Below the pieces are notes generated by a model, which was given only the letters and a program-made list of their open reading frames with translations, was not told where the DNA came from and did no database searches. Positions 38,625 to 48,036 of a stretch of 55,516 nt of DNA are shown one piece after another. Each line of letters opens with the position of its first letter. Position 1 is the stretch's first letter. The position numbers were made by a program, and so were the translations under genes. Source of the DNA: Prasinococcaceae sp. CCMP 1430 (Eukaryota > Prasinodermophyta > Palmophyllophyceae > Prasinococcales > Prasinococcaceae). The stretch covers positions 3,129 through 58,644 of the forward strand of contig RQSC01000958.1 in assembly GCA_013416795.1 (NCBI GenBank), given 5' to 3'.

Positions 38625-39625
38625 AGCCCGATGAGGTGCCCTACGACGAAATCGTGCCGGGGCTGCGGTACACCATCGGCGAGCAGCTCTCTCTCGCTGC
38701 AGCGAAGGGAAAGTACGCCGAGGTGCTCATCCCGGTGGAAGCCCTCGTGGCGTCAAACCCATCGGTGAACGCACGCCGCCTCTGGGGCACGGACGTGTAC
38801 ACGGGCGACTCAGACGTGGTCGCGGTCCTGCAACACACGGGCTACTACAGACCACCTGCGGAGGAGCCCTCGAGTGACCTGTCATCGGTGCAGTGCCTGC
38901 TCAAGGTCGAGCCCGTGTGCCCGAAGGGGTACGCGCCGAGCGAGCGTTTCGGCATCAAGAGCCGCTCGTGGGGTGTCAACGAGGGGTCGCTGTCGATCAG
39001 CGTGGTCGCGGCCCGCGCGGTGACCAGCGCGGGCGCATACGTCGACCTCGAGCCCAAGCACCTGTTCAGCTTGCCGAACACCTCCCCGACGTACGTGCCG
39101 GCGTCGGAGACGCGTGCCGTCGCCACGCGCGCCTCCGTGCAGAGCGCCACCAAGCAAAAGCTTGCTACGGAGGTGGCCGTGATGTACAACCTGTGCAACG
39201 AGCCCTGGCGCAAGTACCACATGCACGTCATGGTGGACCGCGGGCTGTCCCCGAGCCAGTGGACCTCGTCGCGTCTGCTGCGGGAGACGCTGTACCTCGA
39301 AAGCAGCAACACGCGCTACGAGCTGAGCGCAAGCGTTGTGGCAACGTCGAGCGGCGAGGGGCAGGTTGCGGACGCCAACGGTGGCTCCAACCCTGGTGCA
39401 CCCGAACAGCTCTATCGCTTTGCCCGCTGCGAGCCCATGCTGCTGGCGGAGATGCGCGCCACGGGCGTGCCGTTGCCAGCGACTGACGTGCGCGTCGTGG
39501 AGGATGGCCTGCGGTGGGAGGAGCTGCGATGGGCGCCTAACGGCGTCTCTGTGCGCGGGAAGAACCTCCACATCCTGCGTTGCTCCTTCCTCTCAAACAA
39601 GCAGGCGCGGCCCGCGGCCAACTGA
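38625..39625 (+). CDS. Rxt3-like domain protein, 5' end unresolved
   Basis: The coding part starts after a probable acceptor (ACCGGCAG at 38617-38624) and ends at TGA 39625, about 333 residues. The recognisable section is GKYAEVLIPVEALVAS followed by RRLWGTDVYTGDSDVVAVLQ and HTGYY. The LWGTDVYTxDSDVVAVL string is the core of the Rxt3 domain, found in a subunit of the Rpd3L/Sin3 histone deacetylase complex in fungi and in related proteins of other eukaryotes. Downstream are KSRSWGVNEGSLSISVVAA, KQKLATEVAVMYNLCNEPW and ELRWAPNGVSVRGKNLHILR, which look like further beta strands of the same extended fold. The frame upstream of the acceptor has no ATG and is Arg/Ala rich, so a first exon is missing from this model. 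Function in chromatin silencing is inferred from the family only. Confidence 0.65.
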
Positions 39626-39710
39626 GCGGCGCGCGCGCACGAAAGCGCGGCGACCGAACCGTGCGCCAGCGGCCGAGCATGCCAGCGGCCGAGCGTAGTG
39701 GCTCGCGGCC

Positions 39711-40826
39711 ATGGCGCGGCGGCCGCGGCGCGCGGCAACAGTAACAGACGACACACCGGCGGGGGTGTGCGTTGTAGGCCCCGGTGCCCCGGCGCCGAGC
39801 GCTCGCATGGCCCCGAGCAGGGCCCGGCGGCGCTTCTGCGCCGCGTGCCAATGTGGATGGCGTGGCCGCGAGCCCGTTAGTACTTCATACGCCATTATTG
39901 ATGGCGACGTGCAGACGCCTCGCTGGCGTGCGCGCGCGCGCGCGCGCGGTCACACACCGCGCGGGGCGCTGAGCGCGAGCGCTGTCGCGGGGCGGGACAG
40001 GGATGGAGGTCGCTCGCGCGGCGGCATCCCGCTCCCCCGGGGGGCGGGAGCCGCGCAGCGCCTGCGCGGGCGGCGGCGGCAGCGGCGAGCGCGTGCGCAT
40101 GCGTCCGAAGACACTGACGCGGATGCAGACGCGGACGCCGACGCACGTGACCAGCCTCCGCTGGCCTGCGTCGAGCGACTCGGTGGGAATACTGTGCGCG
40201 TGTGGGCGCAGATACGCGTCGACACGCCAACCGACGCAGTGTGGCGGGTGCTCACAGACTACGAGCGACTCGGCGAGTACGTCCCCTCGCTCGCGGAAAA
40301 CGAGGTGCTCGAGCGCTATCCAGACGGCGGCGCGCGCCTGCGGCAGGTCGGGGAGCAGAGCCTCGCACTGGGGGTGAAGTTCCGAGCCGAGTGCGTCCTC
40401 GACGTCAGAGAGTTTCCACAGGGCTGCCCCGAGAGGTACTGCGAGACGGGGCTTGACGGCGACGGCGACGGTAGCGAGGGCAGCAGCAGTGGTGGTGACG
40501 GCCCCCCTTGCGAGCGCACGGAGCAATGGCCCGGGGGGCGTGGCAGTGATATCTCCTTCGACCTGGTGAAAGACCGCGAGGGCGACTTCAAGGAGTTCCA
40601 GGGCGTGTGGAGCATGCGAGAGTGCGATGACGGCGTGGAGGGCGGAGCCGCCACGACCGCGCTGCGATACTCGGTGCGCATGCAGCCGCGCCCGTGGCTG
40701 CCCGTGCTGCTCGTGCAGGGGCGCATCGCCCAGGAGGTCGAGGCAAACGTCCGCGCGGTCAAGGCCATTGCCGAGAAGCAGCGCGCCGAGGGCGCCGCCA
40801 GCGCCGCCAGCGTCTGGGTCGGGTGA
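39711..40826 (+). CDS. SRPBCC/polyketide-cyclase-like (START fold) protein
   Basis: A frame of 371 codons. The N-terminal 140 residues are Arg/Ala/Gly rich with an Asp-Ala repeat (DADADADADA) and may include a targeting peptide or an unspliced intron, so the start is uncertain. The C-terminal 200 residues form an SRPBCC domain: VWAQIRVDTPTDAVWRVLTD, YERLGEYVPSLAENEVLE, RLRQVGEQSLALGVKFRAEC, then ISFDLVKDREGDFKEFQGVW and LRYSVRMQPRPWLPVLLVQG. The final helix (IAQEVEANVRAVKAIAEK) closes the hydrophobic pocket. Close relatives with this DYERLxEYVPxL motif occur in cyanobacteria and plastids of algae and plants and bind unknown hydrophobic ligands. A Gly/Ser/Asp-rich insert interrupts the domain near residues 245-265. 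Codon use resembles the neighbours. Confidence 0.75.
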   Translation: MARRPRRAATVTDDTPAGVCVVGPGAPAPSARMAPSRARRRFCAACQCGWRGREPVSTSYAIIDGDVQTPRWRARARARGHTPRGALSASAVAGRDRDGGRSRGGIPLPRGAGAAQRLRGRRRQRRARAHASEDTDADADADADARDQPPLACVERLGGNTVRVWAQIRVDTPTDAVWRVLTDYERLGEYVPSLAENEVLERYPDGGARLRQVGEQSLALGVKFRAECVLDVREFPQGCPERYCETGLDGDGDGSEGSSSGGDGPPCERTEQWPGGRGSDISFDLVKDREGDFKEFQGVWSMRECDDGVEGGAATTALRYSVRMQPRPWLPVLLVQGRIAQEVEANVRAVKAIAEKQRAEGAASAASVWVG

Positions 40827-41181
40827 CCGCGCGCGGCCCGTGGGCCGGCGCGTTTCTTTCGTCGCGATCCCCGAACGCAGTCGTTGCGCGTGCGTCGACG
40901 CCAGCTCGAATAAGGGTTACATCGAAAATGAATGTAAATGTACGTATACTTGTGATTTTAGGGTCTGGTCAAGCATCCAGCGCGGCGCGCGTCCGTGCGG
41001 CGTCAGCAGTAAAAAAAAAAAAAATTGTTACCTCTTCCGTGCGCGGGTGGCGGGGGCGCGCAGGCGGTGGTGCGCAGTGGCTGTGTGGGTGGGTGGGGTG
41101 GAGCGCGGGGTGGGGAGAGGTTCCGTGCCATACAGCGTGCGCGAGTCGCCACGGACCGCCGCTCGCCGCCTCTGGGCCGAC

Positions 41182-42322
41182 ATGGCGAGCGACGCGCTCG
41201 CGGACGAGCTCGGCCCCGCGGCGGCGGCAGGCGCCGAGGCGCCCAGTGGGATCGACGAGCTCGACCCGTCGCTCGTGGAGGGCCACCGCTCGTACTACGA
41301 GCGCGAGGTGCCCTTCGAGATCCGGGCGGGCAGCGGCGTCGACTCCGATGCCGACGGCGCGGGTGCGGTTGGCTCACTCGAAGCGGTGCGCGTGAAGATT
41401 CTCATCCTCGGCGATGAAGGTGCGACGACCCGCGCGAGAGAGAGCGCCCAGGCATGCGTACGCTCACGGTTACACACGTGCGAGCGCGTGGACAAGTGCA
41501 CACGTGCAAGCTGCTGGTGCCTCGCACACCCATGACGCGAAGCTGGCCCGGGCAGCCGCACGCTTTTTGCTCGCCAACTGCCGCGTGTGCCCGCTCGCCG
41601 AGCGTCCGGGTGATCCTCGTCGTGCTGACTGCCGGGGATGTTTGCCGACTCTTTCGGTCCTGCGCATCTCTGGGATGCACGTGCTCTCCCCTCCCCCCCC
41701 ACCCACCCGCTCACCCACTGCCCCTGCCCCTCGCGCAGCCGCTCCCGAGTCGATCCGCGTCGAGCTGAGCTCCGAGAGCAACCTCTTCTTTCACTTTGTC
41801 CACGATCTGGACGCCGACAGCTACGCCGAGCTGCAGGAATCACAGAAGCTCATGGTAGAGTTCGCAGAGTATCCCACCGTGCTGCTACGGATGCTCAATT
41901 CCTGCATCAAGGAGCCTCATACGCACCTTGCGGTGTTCAACGTAGAGGCCGAGGAGGGCGGCTCGCGTCTGGATTTCATCTGCAATATGGAATACAAGTT
42001 CGTGGAGCTGCTCAGCCTCAACTTCGAGGAGTCCTCGGAGGATCTCGTGCGCCAGCACGTGACCTTCAGGTACAACGCGGTCAAGAGCCGCTTGGCCATG
42101 ATGCAGGCCAGGCTAGCGGACGTCAACGCCATCGTGCGCGTGAAGGTGCGGGCCCCGACTGTGCTGCTGCGCGGCGGTGGCTGGAGGAAGTGCGCTGCCG
42201 CTCCGCTGACACCGTGGCGCACCCTGCGGCCCTCTCTCGTGACACAGAACCCTTCGCTGCTGCTCACGCTGCAGCAGAGCGCTGGCGCTTCAGCAGGCCC
42301 CAAGAAGGGGGTGGGCCGGTGA
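41182..42322 (+). CDS. SAS6L: SAS-6-like protein lacking the coiled coil (three exons)
   Basis: Exons 41182-41419, 41739-42145 and 42248-42322 join in phases 1 and 0 (donors GTGCGA and GTGCGG, acceptors CGCAG and CACAG), giving 239 residues. The body is the SAS-6 N-terminal head domain: YYEREVPFEIRAG, SIRVELSSESNLFFHFVHDL, QKLMVEFAEYPTVLLRMLNS, CIKEPHTHLAVFNVE, LDFICNMEYKFVELLSLNF, VRQHVTFRYNAVKSRLAMMQ and, across the last splice, IVRVKNPSLLLTLQQ. In centriolar SAS-6 this head dimerises into the ninefold cartwheel hub and is followed by a long coiled coil. Here the protein stops 18 residues after the head with a GPKKGVGR tail. That matches SAS6-like (SAS6L) proteins known from apicomplexans, trypanosomes and other protists, which localise to apical or basal-body-associated structures. 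Its presence suggests a flagellate. Confidence 0.9.
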
Positions 42323-42445
42323 TGGCGCGTTGCGTCCGCGGCGCATGGCTCCCAGGAGAATCTTGTAAATAACCCACGCATACAGTAGTTCTACTTGCGG
42401 AAGCTTGCGTGCGTGCGGGTGGACGGCGTGCAGGGAGTTTATAAT

Positions 42446-43915
42446 TTAAACGGAGAGCTCCTTGGTGAGCTCATGCAGGCGCACGATGTTGGACGCAAAG
42501 AAGTCGCCGTGCTTCTTCTCCACCTTGGCGTCCGACACGTGGATGACCTTGTCCTCCACGTAGAAGTGCAGCCCCTCGTTCTCACCCTCGCCCCCGCCCA
42601 GCTTGTGCTTGAAAGCCATGAGCAGCGCCATCAGCTCGCTCTCCGTCACCTCCATGAAGGACGCCAGCTTCGCCACCGGGATGGTAGTGTACAGGCGCAG
42701 GTACGAGCGCAGCTTCGGCAGGCGAGCCTGCTGCCGCACCTCCTCCATGAAGATGCTCAGCTGCAGCTTGTACGCGTCCTGCGACGTGTCGGCGCTCGTG
42801 TCGTCGTAGTTCGGCGGCACGGGCGTCACGAACTTGGGGCACGCGTACGTGAAGAGCTCGTTGAAGCCGCCCTGCTGACCGGCCGACATGCGCTGCAGCT
42901 TGTCGCCGTGCTTCTCCAGCACGGCTTTGTGAACCCCCTCGTCGATCGCGCGCTCCTGCGGGCAGAGCGCGGAGCAGATGGCCAGCAGCGCGTGCATCTC
43001 CTCGTTGCGCTTGATGATCTGGTCGTACGCCGCGGTCTGCGTGTGAAACTGCTTGGTGCGCGAGATGTAGAGCAGGATACTGTTGAACGCGCGCGCCGCG
43101 AGCGTGTACTCGCGTTTCATCAGGTGGCAGAAGCCCGAGTAGTAGAACACCGAGATGTGGCAGCCTGTGACACGCTGGTAGAGCGCGGCGCCGGCGCGGC
43201 CCTCCGACGCGCCCAGCGCCTCGGCAGAGCGCAGCGCGCTGTGGTAATCACCCAGCAGGCAGTGCACGCGCAGCAGGCCGATCAGCGAGAAGTATCCCAG
43301 CGCCTTGAGCACGTTGGAGCCCTTGCCGTAGCCGTAGCCATCGGTCTCGGTGAAGGAGCGGTCACCGCCCTCGCGCTCGCCCTTGAGCACCGACACGATG
43401 TCGCTCTTGTCCACGAGCGCCTGCAGGTAATTGAGCACGCCCAGCGCGTTCCACACCTGGTCCGCCTCGCGCAGCACCGCGATCTCCTTGGGGCTCTTCA
43501 GCTTGAGCTTGGAGCGGTACGCGCAGAACGACTGGAACTGGTAGACGAAGTCGTCGACCATGTCCCACAGCCACAGGTTGGGCAGCTGCATGTTGATGTT
43601 GGTGTTGAGGATGACCTGAAAGAGCGCGCAGTAGTTGTCCCACGACTCGCAGCGCTGCTCGAGCGTCGGCTGCAGCCGCGCGTACAGGTGCCTGTAGTAC
43701 ATCTCCTTGTACAGCAGGCAGAAGACGTGGTCGTCGTCCACCAGCGGCGCGATCACCTCGACGGGCGGCCACGGCTTGTCCTTGAAGAAGCGGTCGGTGA
43801 GCTTGGCGAACGAGCTCTCGTACATGGAGTGAATCTCGTACACATTGCGCTCGCGGATGTGGCGGTAGAAGTACACCACGAACTGCTTGACGATGTCATG
43901 CACCTCCTCGACCAT
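42446..43915 (-). CDS. EIF3L: Translation initiation factor eIF3 subunit l
   Basis: A single-exon gene of 489 residues from ATG 43915-43913 in the context GCCATGG. eIF3l is a PCI-domain subunit of the eIF3 scaffold on the 40S ribosome. Family blocks seen in order are VKQFVVYFYRHIRERNVYEI, HSMYESSFAKLTDRFFKDKP, PLVDDDHVFCLLYKEMYYRH, LEQRCESWDNYCALFQVILN, LWLWDMVDDFVYQFQSFCAY, FYYSGFCHLMKREYTLAARA and the C-terminal winged-helix part IPVAKLASFMEVTESELMAL. The upstream in-frame extension to 44278 is Arg-rich and unlike eIF3l, so the internal Met is preferred. The length is slightly shorter than the usual 540-570 residues. It is divergent with the fucosyltransferase gene, sharing the interval that contains a GCAGT repeat. 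Confidence 0.95.
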   Translation of the reverse strand: MVEEVHDIVKQFVVYFYRHIRERNVYEIHSMYESSFAKLTDRFFKDKPWPPVEVIAPLVDDDHVFCLLYKEMYYRHLYARLQPTLEQRCESWDNYCALFQVILNTNINMQLPNLWLWDMVDDFVYQFQSFCAYRSKLKLKSPKEIAVLREADQVWNALGVLNYLQALVDKSDIVSVLKGEREGGDRSFTETDGYGYGKGSNVLKALGYFSLIGLLRVHCLLGDYHSALRSAEALGASEGRAGAALYQRVTGCHISVFYYSGFCHLMKREYTLAARAFNSILLYISRTKQFHTQTAAYDQIIKRNEEMHALLAICSALCPQERAIDEGVHKAVLEKHGDKLQRMSAGQQGGFNELFTYACPKFVTPVPPNYDDTSADTSQDAYKLQLSIFMEEVRQQARLPKLRSYLRLYTTIPVAKLASFMEVTESELMALLMAFKHKLGGGEGENEGLHFYVEDKVIHVSDAKVEKKHGDFFASNIVRLHELTKELSV

Positions 43916-44470
43916 GGCGCCTGCCCGCCGGGCGCTGCACGCGCTCGCGCGGCGCGCGCGGCGATCGGCGATTTCGCGCCCGCCGAAATCGCGCGCGCCC
44001 CCGCGCCGCGCGGCCGAGGGGCGTGCCGCGCGCCATTCGGGATCCGGATCCGGGCGGGGGGGAATTCGCGGAGAGAGCGTCGCGGTCGACGCCCAAATCG
44101 GAACCGCTGTTCGCGCCCGCGCGCGGCACCGCGTGAAAAAGCACCGCGCGCTTTCGAGTTCCCATCTGATACCATGTACGTACGTACAGTACACAAGGTG
44201 CAGGGCAAAAGCAGTGCAGTGCAGTGCAGTGCAGTGCAGTGCAATGCAGCGCAGCCGGTGGGCCATCAGGGAGGGCACTCGCGACTAGGGGTCGGTCCTT
44301 CGCCAACCACGGACAGCCCCGAAATGATCGGGGCGCGGCGGCACGGGCAGACCTGGGGCGCGCGTCGCCGCCCGGGGTGGGCGCGCCCGTCTCCCGCCTG
44401 CCGTCGCTGAGGGCCGTCCGAAGCGGCCTGCGAATCTCAATGGAAACCCTCGAAATGCGAAACCCCAAAC
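43916..44470. promoter_or_regulatory. Divergent region between eIF3l and the fucosyltransferase gene
   Basis: It contains a TACGTACGTACAGTAC palindrome-like stretch at 44175-44190, the GCAGT pentamer array at 44211-44240 and CTCGAAATGCGAAA at about 44449. No gene is supported. Confidence 0.4.
44211..44240. repeat. Pentamer microsatellite (GCAGT)6
   Basis: Six perfect GCAGT units followed by decayed units (GCAAT, GCAGC). The array lies about 230 bp upstream of the fucosyltransferase start and about 300 bp upstream of the eIF3l start. Confidence 0.9.
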
Positions 44471-47400
44471 ATGGCCCGATCGATCCCGCAGACTGTGTGT
44501 GTGTGGGGGGGGTGTTGAGCAGCGGCGAACAGCCGCGAGCGTTGGCAGCGCTCGCCACAGCGCGCGCGGGGGGGGCGCGCGTTGGGGGTGGGTGGGGGGA
44601 GGGGTGTGTGTGTGTGTGTTGCGTCTTCTAGCGGCCGGGCCGACGCGCGGAGCGCGGCGGCGCGCTGCGGGAGCGTGCGCCTTCGCCGCCTCGGTCGTGC
44701 TGCTGGCCCTGCTCGTGTTCCTCCTCGGCGGCGCACGGAGGACTCGCAGGCACGGCGATGAGAGTGTGTCCGCGCGATTCGATGACGCCGTCTCCGCTGC
44801 ACGAGCGGCGTGGTGGGGCGAAGACAATGAGGCCCTGCTGCAAGCGCAGTCCTCCATCACTGGGGTGCGCCCTGAGGACCAGCGCGCGCCACTGCCGCCA
44901 AAGGACGGCGCGCTACGAACTGCCGAGCAAAAGAAGATCGACGAGGAGAAGTACATGAAGAAGAAGGCGGCCGAGAAGGCGGCTCAGCAAGCTCTCAAGG
45001 AGAAAGAGTATGCAGAGCAGAAGGAAAAGGAGCGCGCGGAGGCTGAGGCCGCGCGGCAGCTGGGAGAGCTGCAGGCGAGGAAGGACGCCGAGGAGAAGGA
45101 GAGCCAGGCGCGCGTGCAAGAGAAGGAGGAGGAGCGCCGGCGGTCTCGAGAGGAGGAGCAGGCCAGCAAAAATGCCCTCGAAGAACAACAGGAAAGGATG
45201 CAAGAGCGGGATGTCGAGCAGGCGCAGCACCCGCACCACAGCCACCACTACGAGAGCCACGGGAAGCGCCCCGACATCAGCAGCGTGGTGGTGCTCTTCA
45301 ATGACGAAGAGTGCCGCTCTGAAGGCTTCGGCGGCGGCGACAAACATTATCCCAATCGACGCTTCATGTACCTGAACCACTCGCATGACCTGTGCGACAC
45401 CTTCTTCCACGGCGCCGATCTGAAAGCCATTGTACAGACAAGCGGTCAAGGGCCGGCGTGCGGGGAGGGTGCGAGTGCGGAGATCGGGGACGAAAGGGTC
45501 GAGCAATGGTGCGCCTACGGCAACGTACGCGCGGCCAGCATCCCACCGTACACGAAGATCCGCCTCATCAACGCGTGCACCCACACGCGCGACTACAGCC
45601 GCAATCATGGCTTTCTCAACCACTGGAGCGACGTCGTCGAGATTGAGAACCGGGACAACTATGAGCGATGCTTCGCGGTGCCGCCGCCAAGCAGCAGAGG
45701 GTGGGGGCGCGTGGACGTCATCAAGTTGAAGAGCCCGGCCGAGGTGTGCTCGCTCTACCCCGAGGCGATGGAGCGGGCGCTCCATCCTCCCGGAGGCGAC
45801 GCGGCGCTCTCCGAGGACGAGCGCGCACGCAAGGCCCGCATGCCCTCGGTCACACCGCGCCTGAAAGCCGCGCGTTCGGAGCACGAGGCATCTTCCAGTG
45901 GCACGCGCAGGCTGCGGGCGGGCAGTCGGGCGCTGTTGGAGCTTCCCTTGCACGAGGAGTGCAAGCCGCGCGCCCTCGTGACGGGCGGCAGCGACACGTC
46001 TACCGCAATGGTACAGAATCTCAACCTGGTGACGCGCGCCGCCTATCTTCCGGACAAGGAAAGCTTCGCCGATGTCTACGAGAGGATATGCCCTGCGAGC
46101 GGCAGATCATCGTGGCATCCCGACCGCATGGTGGCGCACGAGTGCGGTGGCAGCTCGAAGTTCTCCAACGAGATCGCGACGGCCTTCGCGTCCAAGATGA
46201 TGACGGGCTGCGGCAGCTGGTGTCTATACAGCGCCACCGAGCCATGGGCCAAAGGGTGGATATGGGACCAGGATGCCACGTGCTGGGACCCGGTCGGGCC
46301 CGATCCGCCGCCCGTAGGCCAGCAACCGAACGAGTGCTTCTTCAAATACAAGTCCGAAGTCGAGGCTGCGACCAAGCGCGTGGCCGAGACCGGCTGTCAC
46401 GACCCCGACGCCCTCGAGAAGATGCGCAAGGCGGAGGAGGAGATGAAGGCCATGATGGCCAAGAGAAACGTCCCGCCGCCCACCTGCCGCGCGGAGGACC
46501 CGGACGCGAAGCCCGACCTCGAGCGTGCCGCGGCTGTCCAGGATTGCCTCTCGTACTGGGACGAAGACTGGATCCCCCCGCCCGATACCATTGGCAAGGT
46601 CGCAATGGAGAAGGCTCTGGGCGTGTCCTCGGAGGAGGCGAGCACGCCCAAGTACGTCTTCTTCGACAACGACTTGGGCGGCTTCAACAACATTCGCATG
46701 GCGTTTGAGTGGGTGGTGTCCTTCGCTGTCATTACCGGACGCATCCTCGTGCTGCCTCCCCCCTCCGGTTGGTACCTGATCAACTACGGTAATATGAAGG
46801 TCGGCGGGGGCCACGAGGGCGGCGTGTCGCACTTCTCGCAGTTTTTCGACATCGACTTTCTGAATGAGACCTTCGCCAAGTACGGCACGACCATCCTCAA
46901 CTTTACCGAATTCGTGCGACGCGAGGGTGAGTCCCTGAACATGCCCGAGGACATCATGCGGGACTCAGGCGCGAGCTTCACCGAAGGAAAGGGCGACCCG
47001 AGGCGAAAGGCGTTCCGCGACTGGGGCTTCGATCATTTCACGCGTGCGCCTTGGTCCCCATTCAGAGGCATCATCTGCGTGCCGCATTGCAACGACGAGT
47101 GGTACAAGGGCACAGCCGACCAGAAAGAGGCGCAGAAGATGCCGCGGCTGCCGACGCCCGACACCCCGACCATCTGGGATCGCGACGGTCGCCCGCTCGA
47201 AGAATACACGCGCGACAACCACACACACACGGTCCTCTACTTTCCCGACAGGCCTAGCAAAAAGAAGAATGATGATGGCATCGAGTATCGCCAATTCGGC
47301 CAGGTCGCGAAGGCGTTCTGGTTTGAGACCGACGCCGGCACAGTCGAGTACCACCGCCTGCTGCGCTCCGTGCACTACCCCGAGCTCGTGTACGAGATCG

Positions 47401-47903
47401 CCTCGCGGGTGGTCTCGTACCTCGGCTTGTTTGAGTACAGCTCGATGCACATTCGCCGCAACGACCTACAGTACCAAAGCGCGTTTGTCGGCGCCGAAGC
47501 CTCTGTGGAGAACACCGCGCACGTACTGCGGCCCAACGAGACCCTCTACATCGCCAGCGACGAGACTGAGAAGGGCTTCTTCCAGCCATTTCGCCACCGC
47601 TACTGCGTCTACCGATTCAATGACTTCTATGGGCCGCGCGGTGGAAACGTCCTGAAGGGGGTGCACGTGCCAGACAATCTTCTTGGCCCCATCGAGCAGG
47701 TCATCATGGCGTCAGGGCGTGTCTTCATCGGGACGCATCTCTCTACGTTCTCAGCGTTCGTCAACCGCCTGCGTGGCTACATTGGTGCCCCAGACACGTC
47801 CACGTGGTACCACAACGGGCACGTCCTGTCGCCTGGCTTCCAGTACACGACGGGGGGGAACGAGTGGACTCGGGAGGAACGCGACCTGTGGGAGCACCTG
47901 TGA
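44471..47903 (+). CDS. Large O-fucosyltransferase-like Golgi enzyme
   Basis: The long frame (44499-47903) begins at GTG and has no early ATG. A small first exon 44471-44498 (MARSIPQTV, phase 1, donor GTGTGG) spliced to 44632 (acceptor CTTCTAG) gives a sensible type II protein of about 1100 residues. A membrane anchor (CAFAASVVLLALLVFLLGG) is followed by a 170-residue charged coiled-coil stem (KYMKKKAAEKAAQQALKEKE and on). A Cys-containing lumenal region follows, and the last 450 residues are a GDP-fucose protein O-fucosyltransferase fold: YVFFDNDLGGFNNIRMAFEW, LPPPSGWYLINYG, YSSMHIRRNDLQYQ (the GDP-binding Arg), LYIASDETEKGFF and EQVIMASGRVFIGTHLSTFS. N-glycosylation sequons are present. The donor is probably GDP-fucose; the acceptor is unknown. 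The first exon is a proposal only. Confidence 0.8.
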
Positions 47904-48036
47904 TGAGGAGCGATCGGACCTGGGTGAGACCAAATGAGGAGGATCGGCAGGGAGCAGGTCGGAATGCAAGTACTGTACGTGGCATTTAACAGAAAGAATG
48001 TGATGATTGGTACGATGTAGTGCTGTCCAAGTCTCA

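Noticed and set aside
42395-44410. 671-codon plus-strand ORF opposite eIF3l
   Set aside because: Complement of a conserved eIF3l frame; Val/Leu/His/Arg-rich with no domain.
44971-45190. Possible myosin/caldesmon-like gene from the Glu/Lys/Arg-rich segment
   Set aside because: The charged helix is in frame between a signal anchor and a fucosyltransferase fold, so it is better read as the stem of that enzyme.
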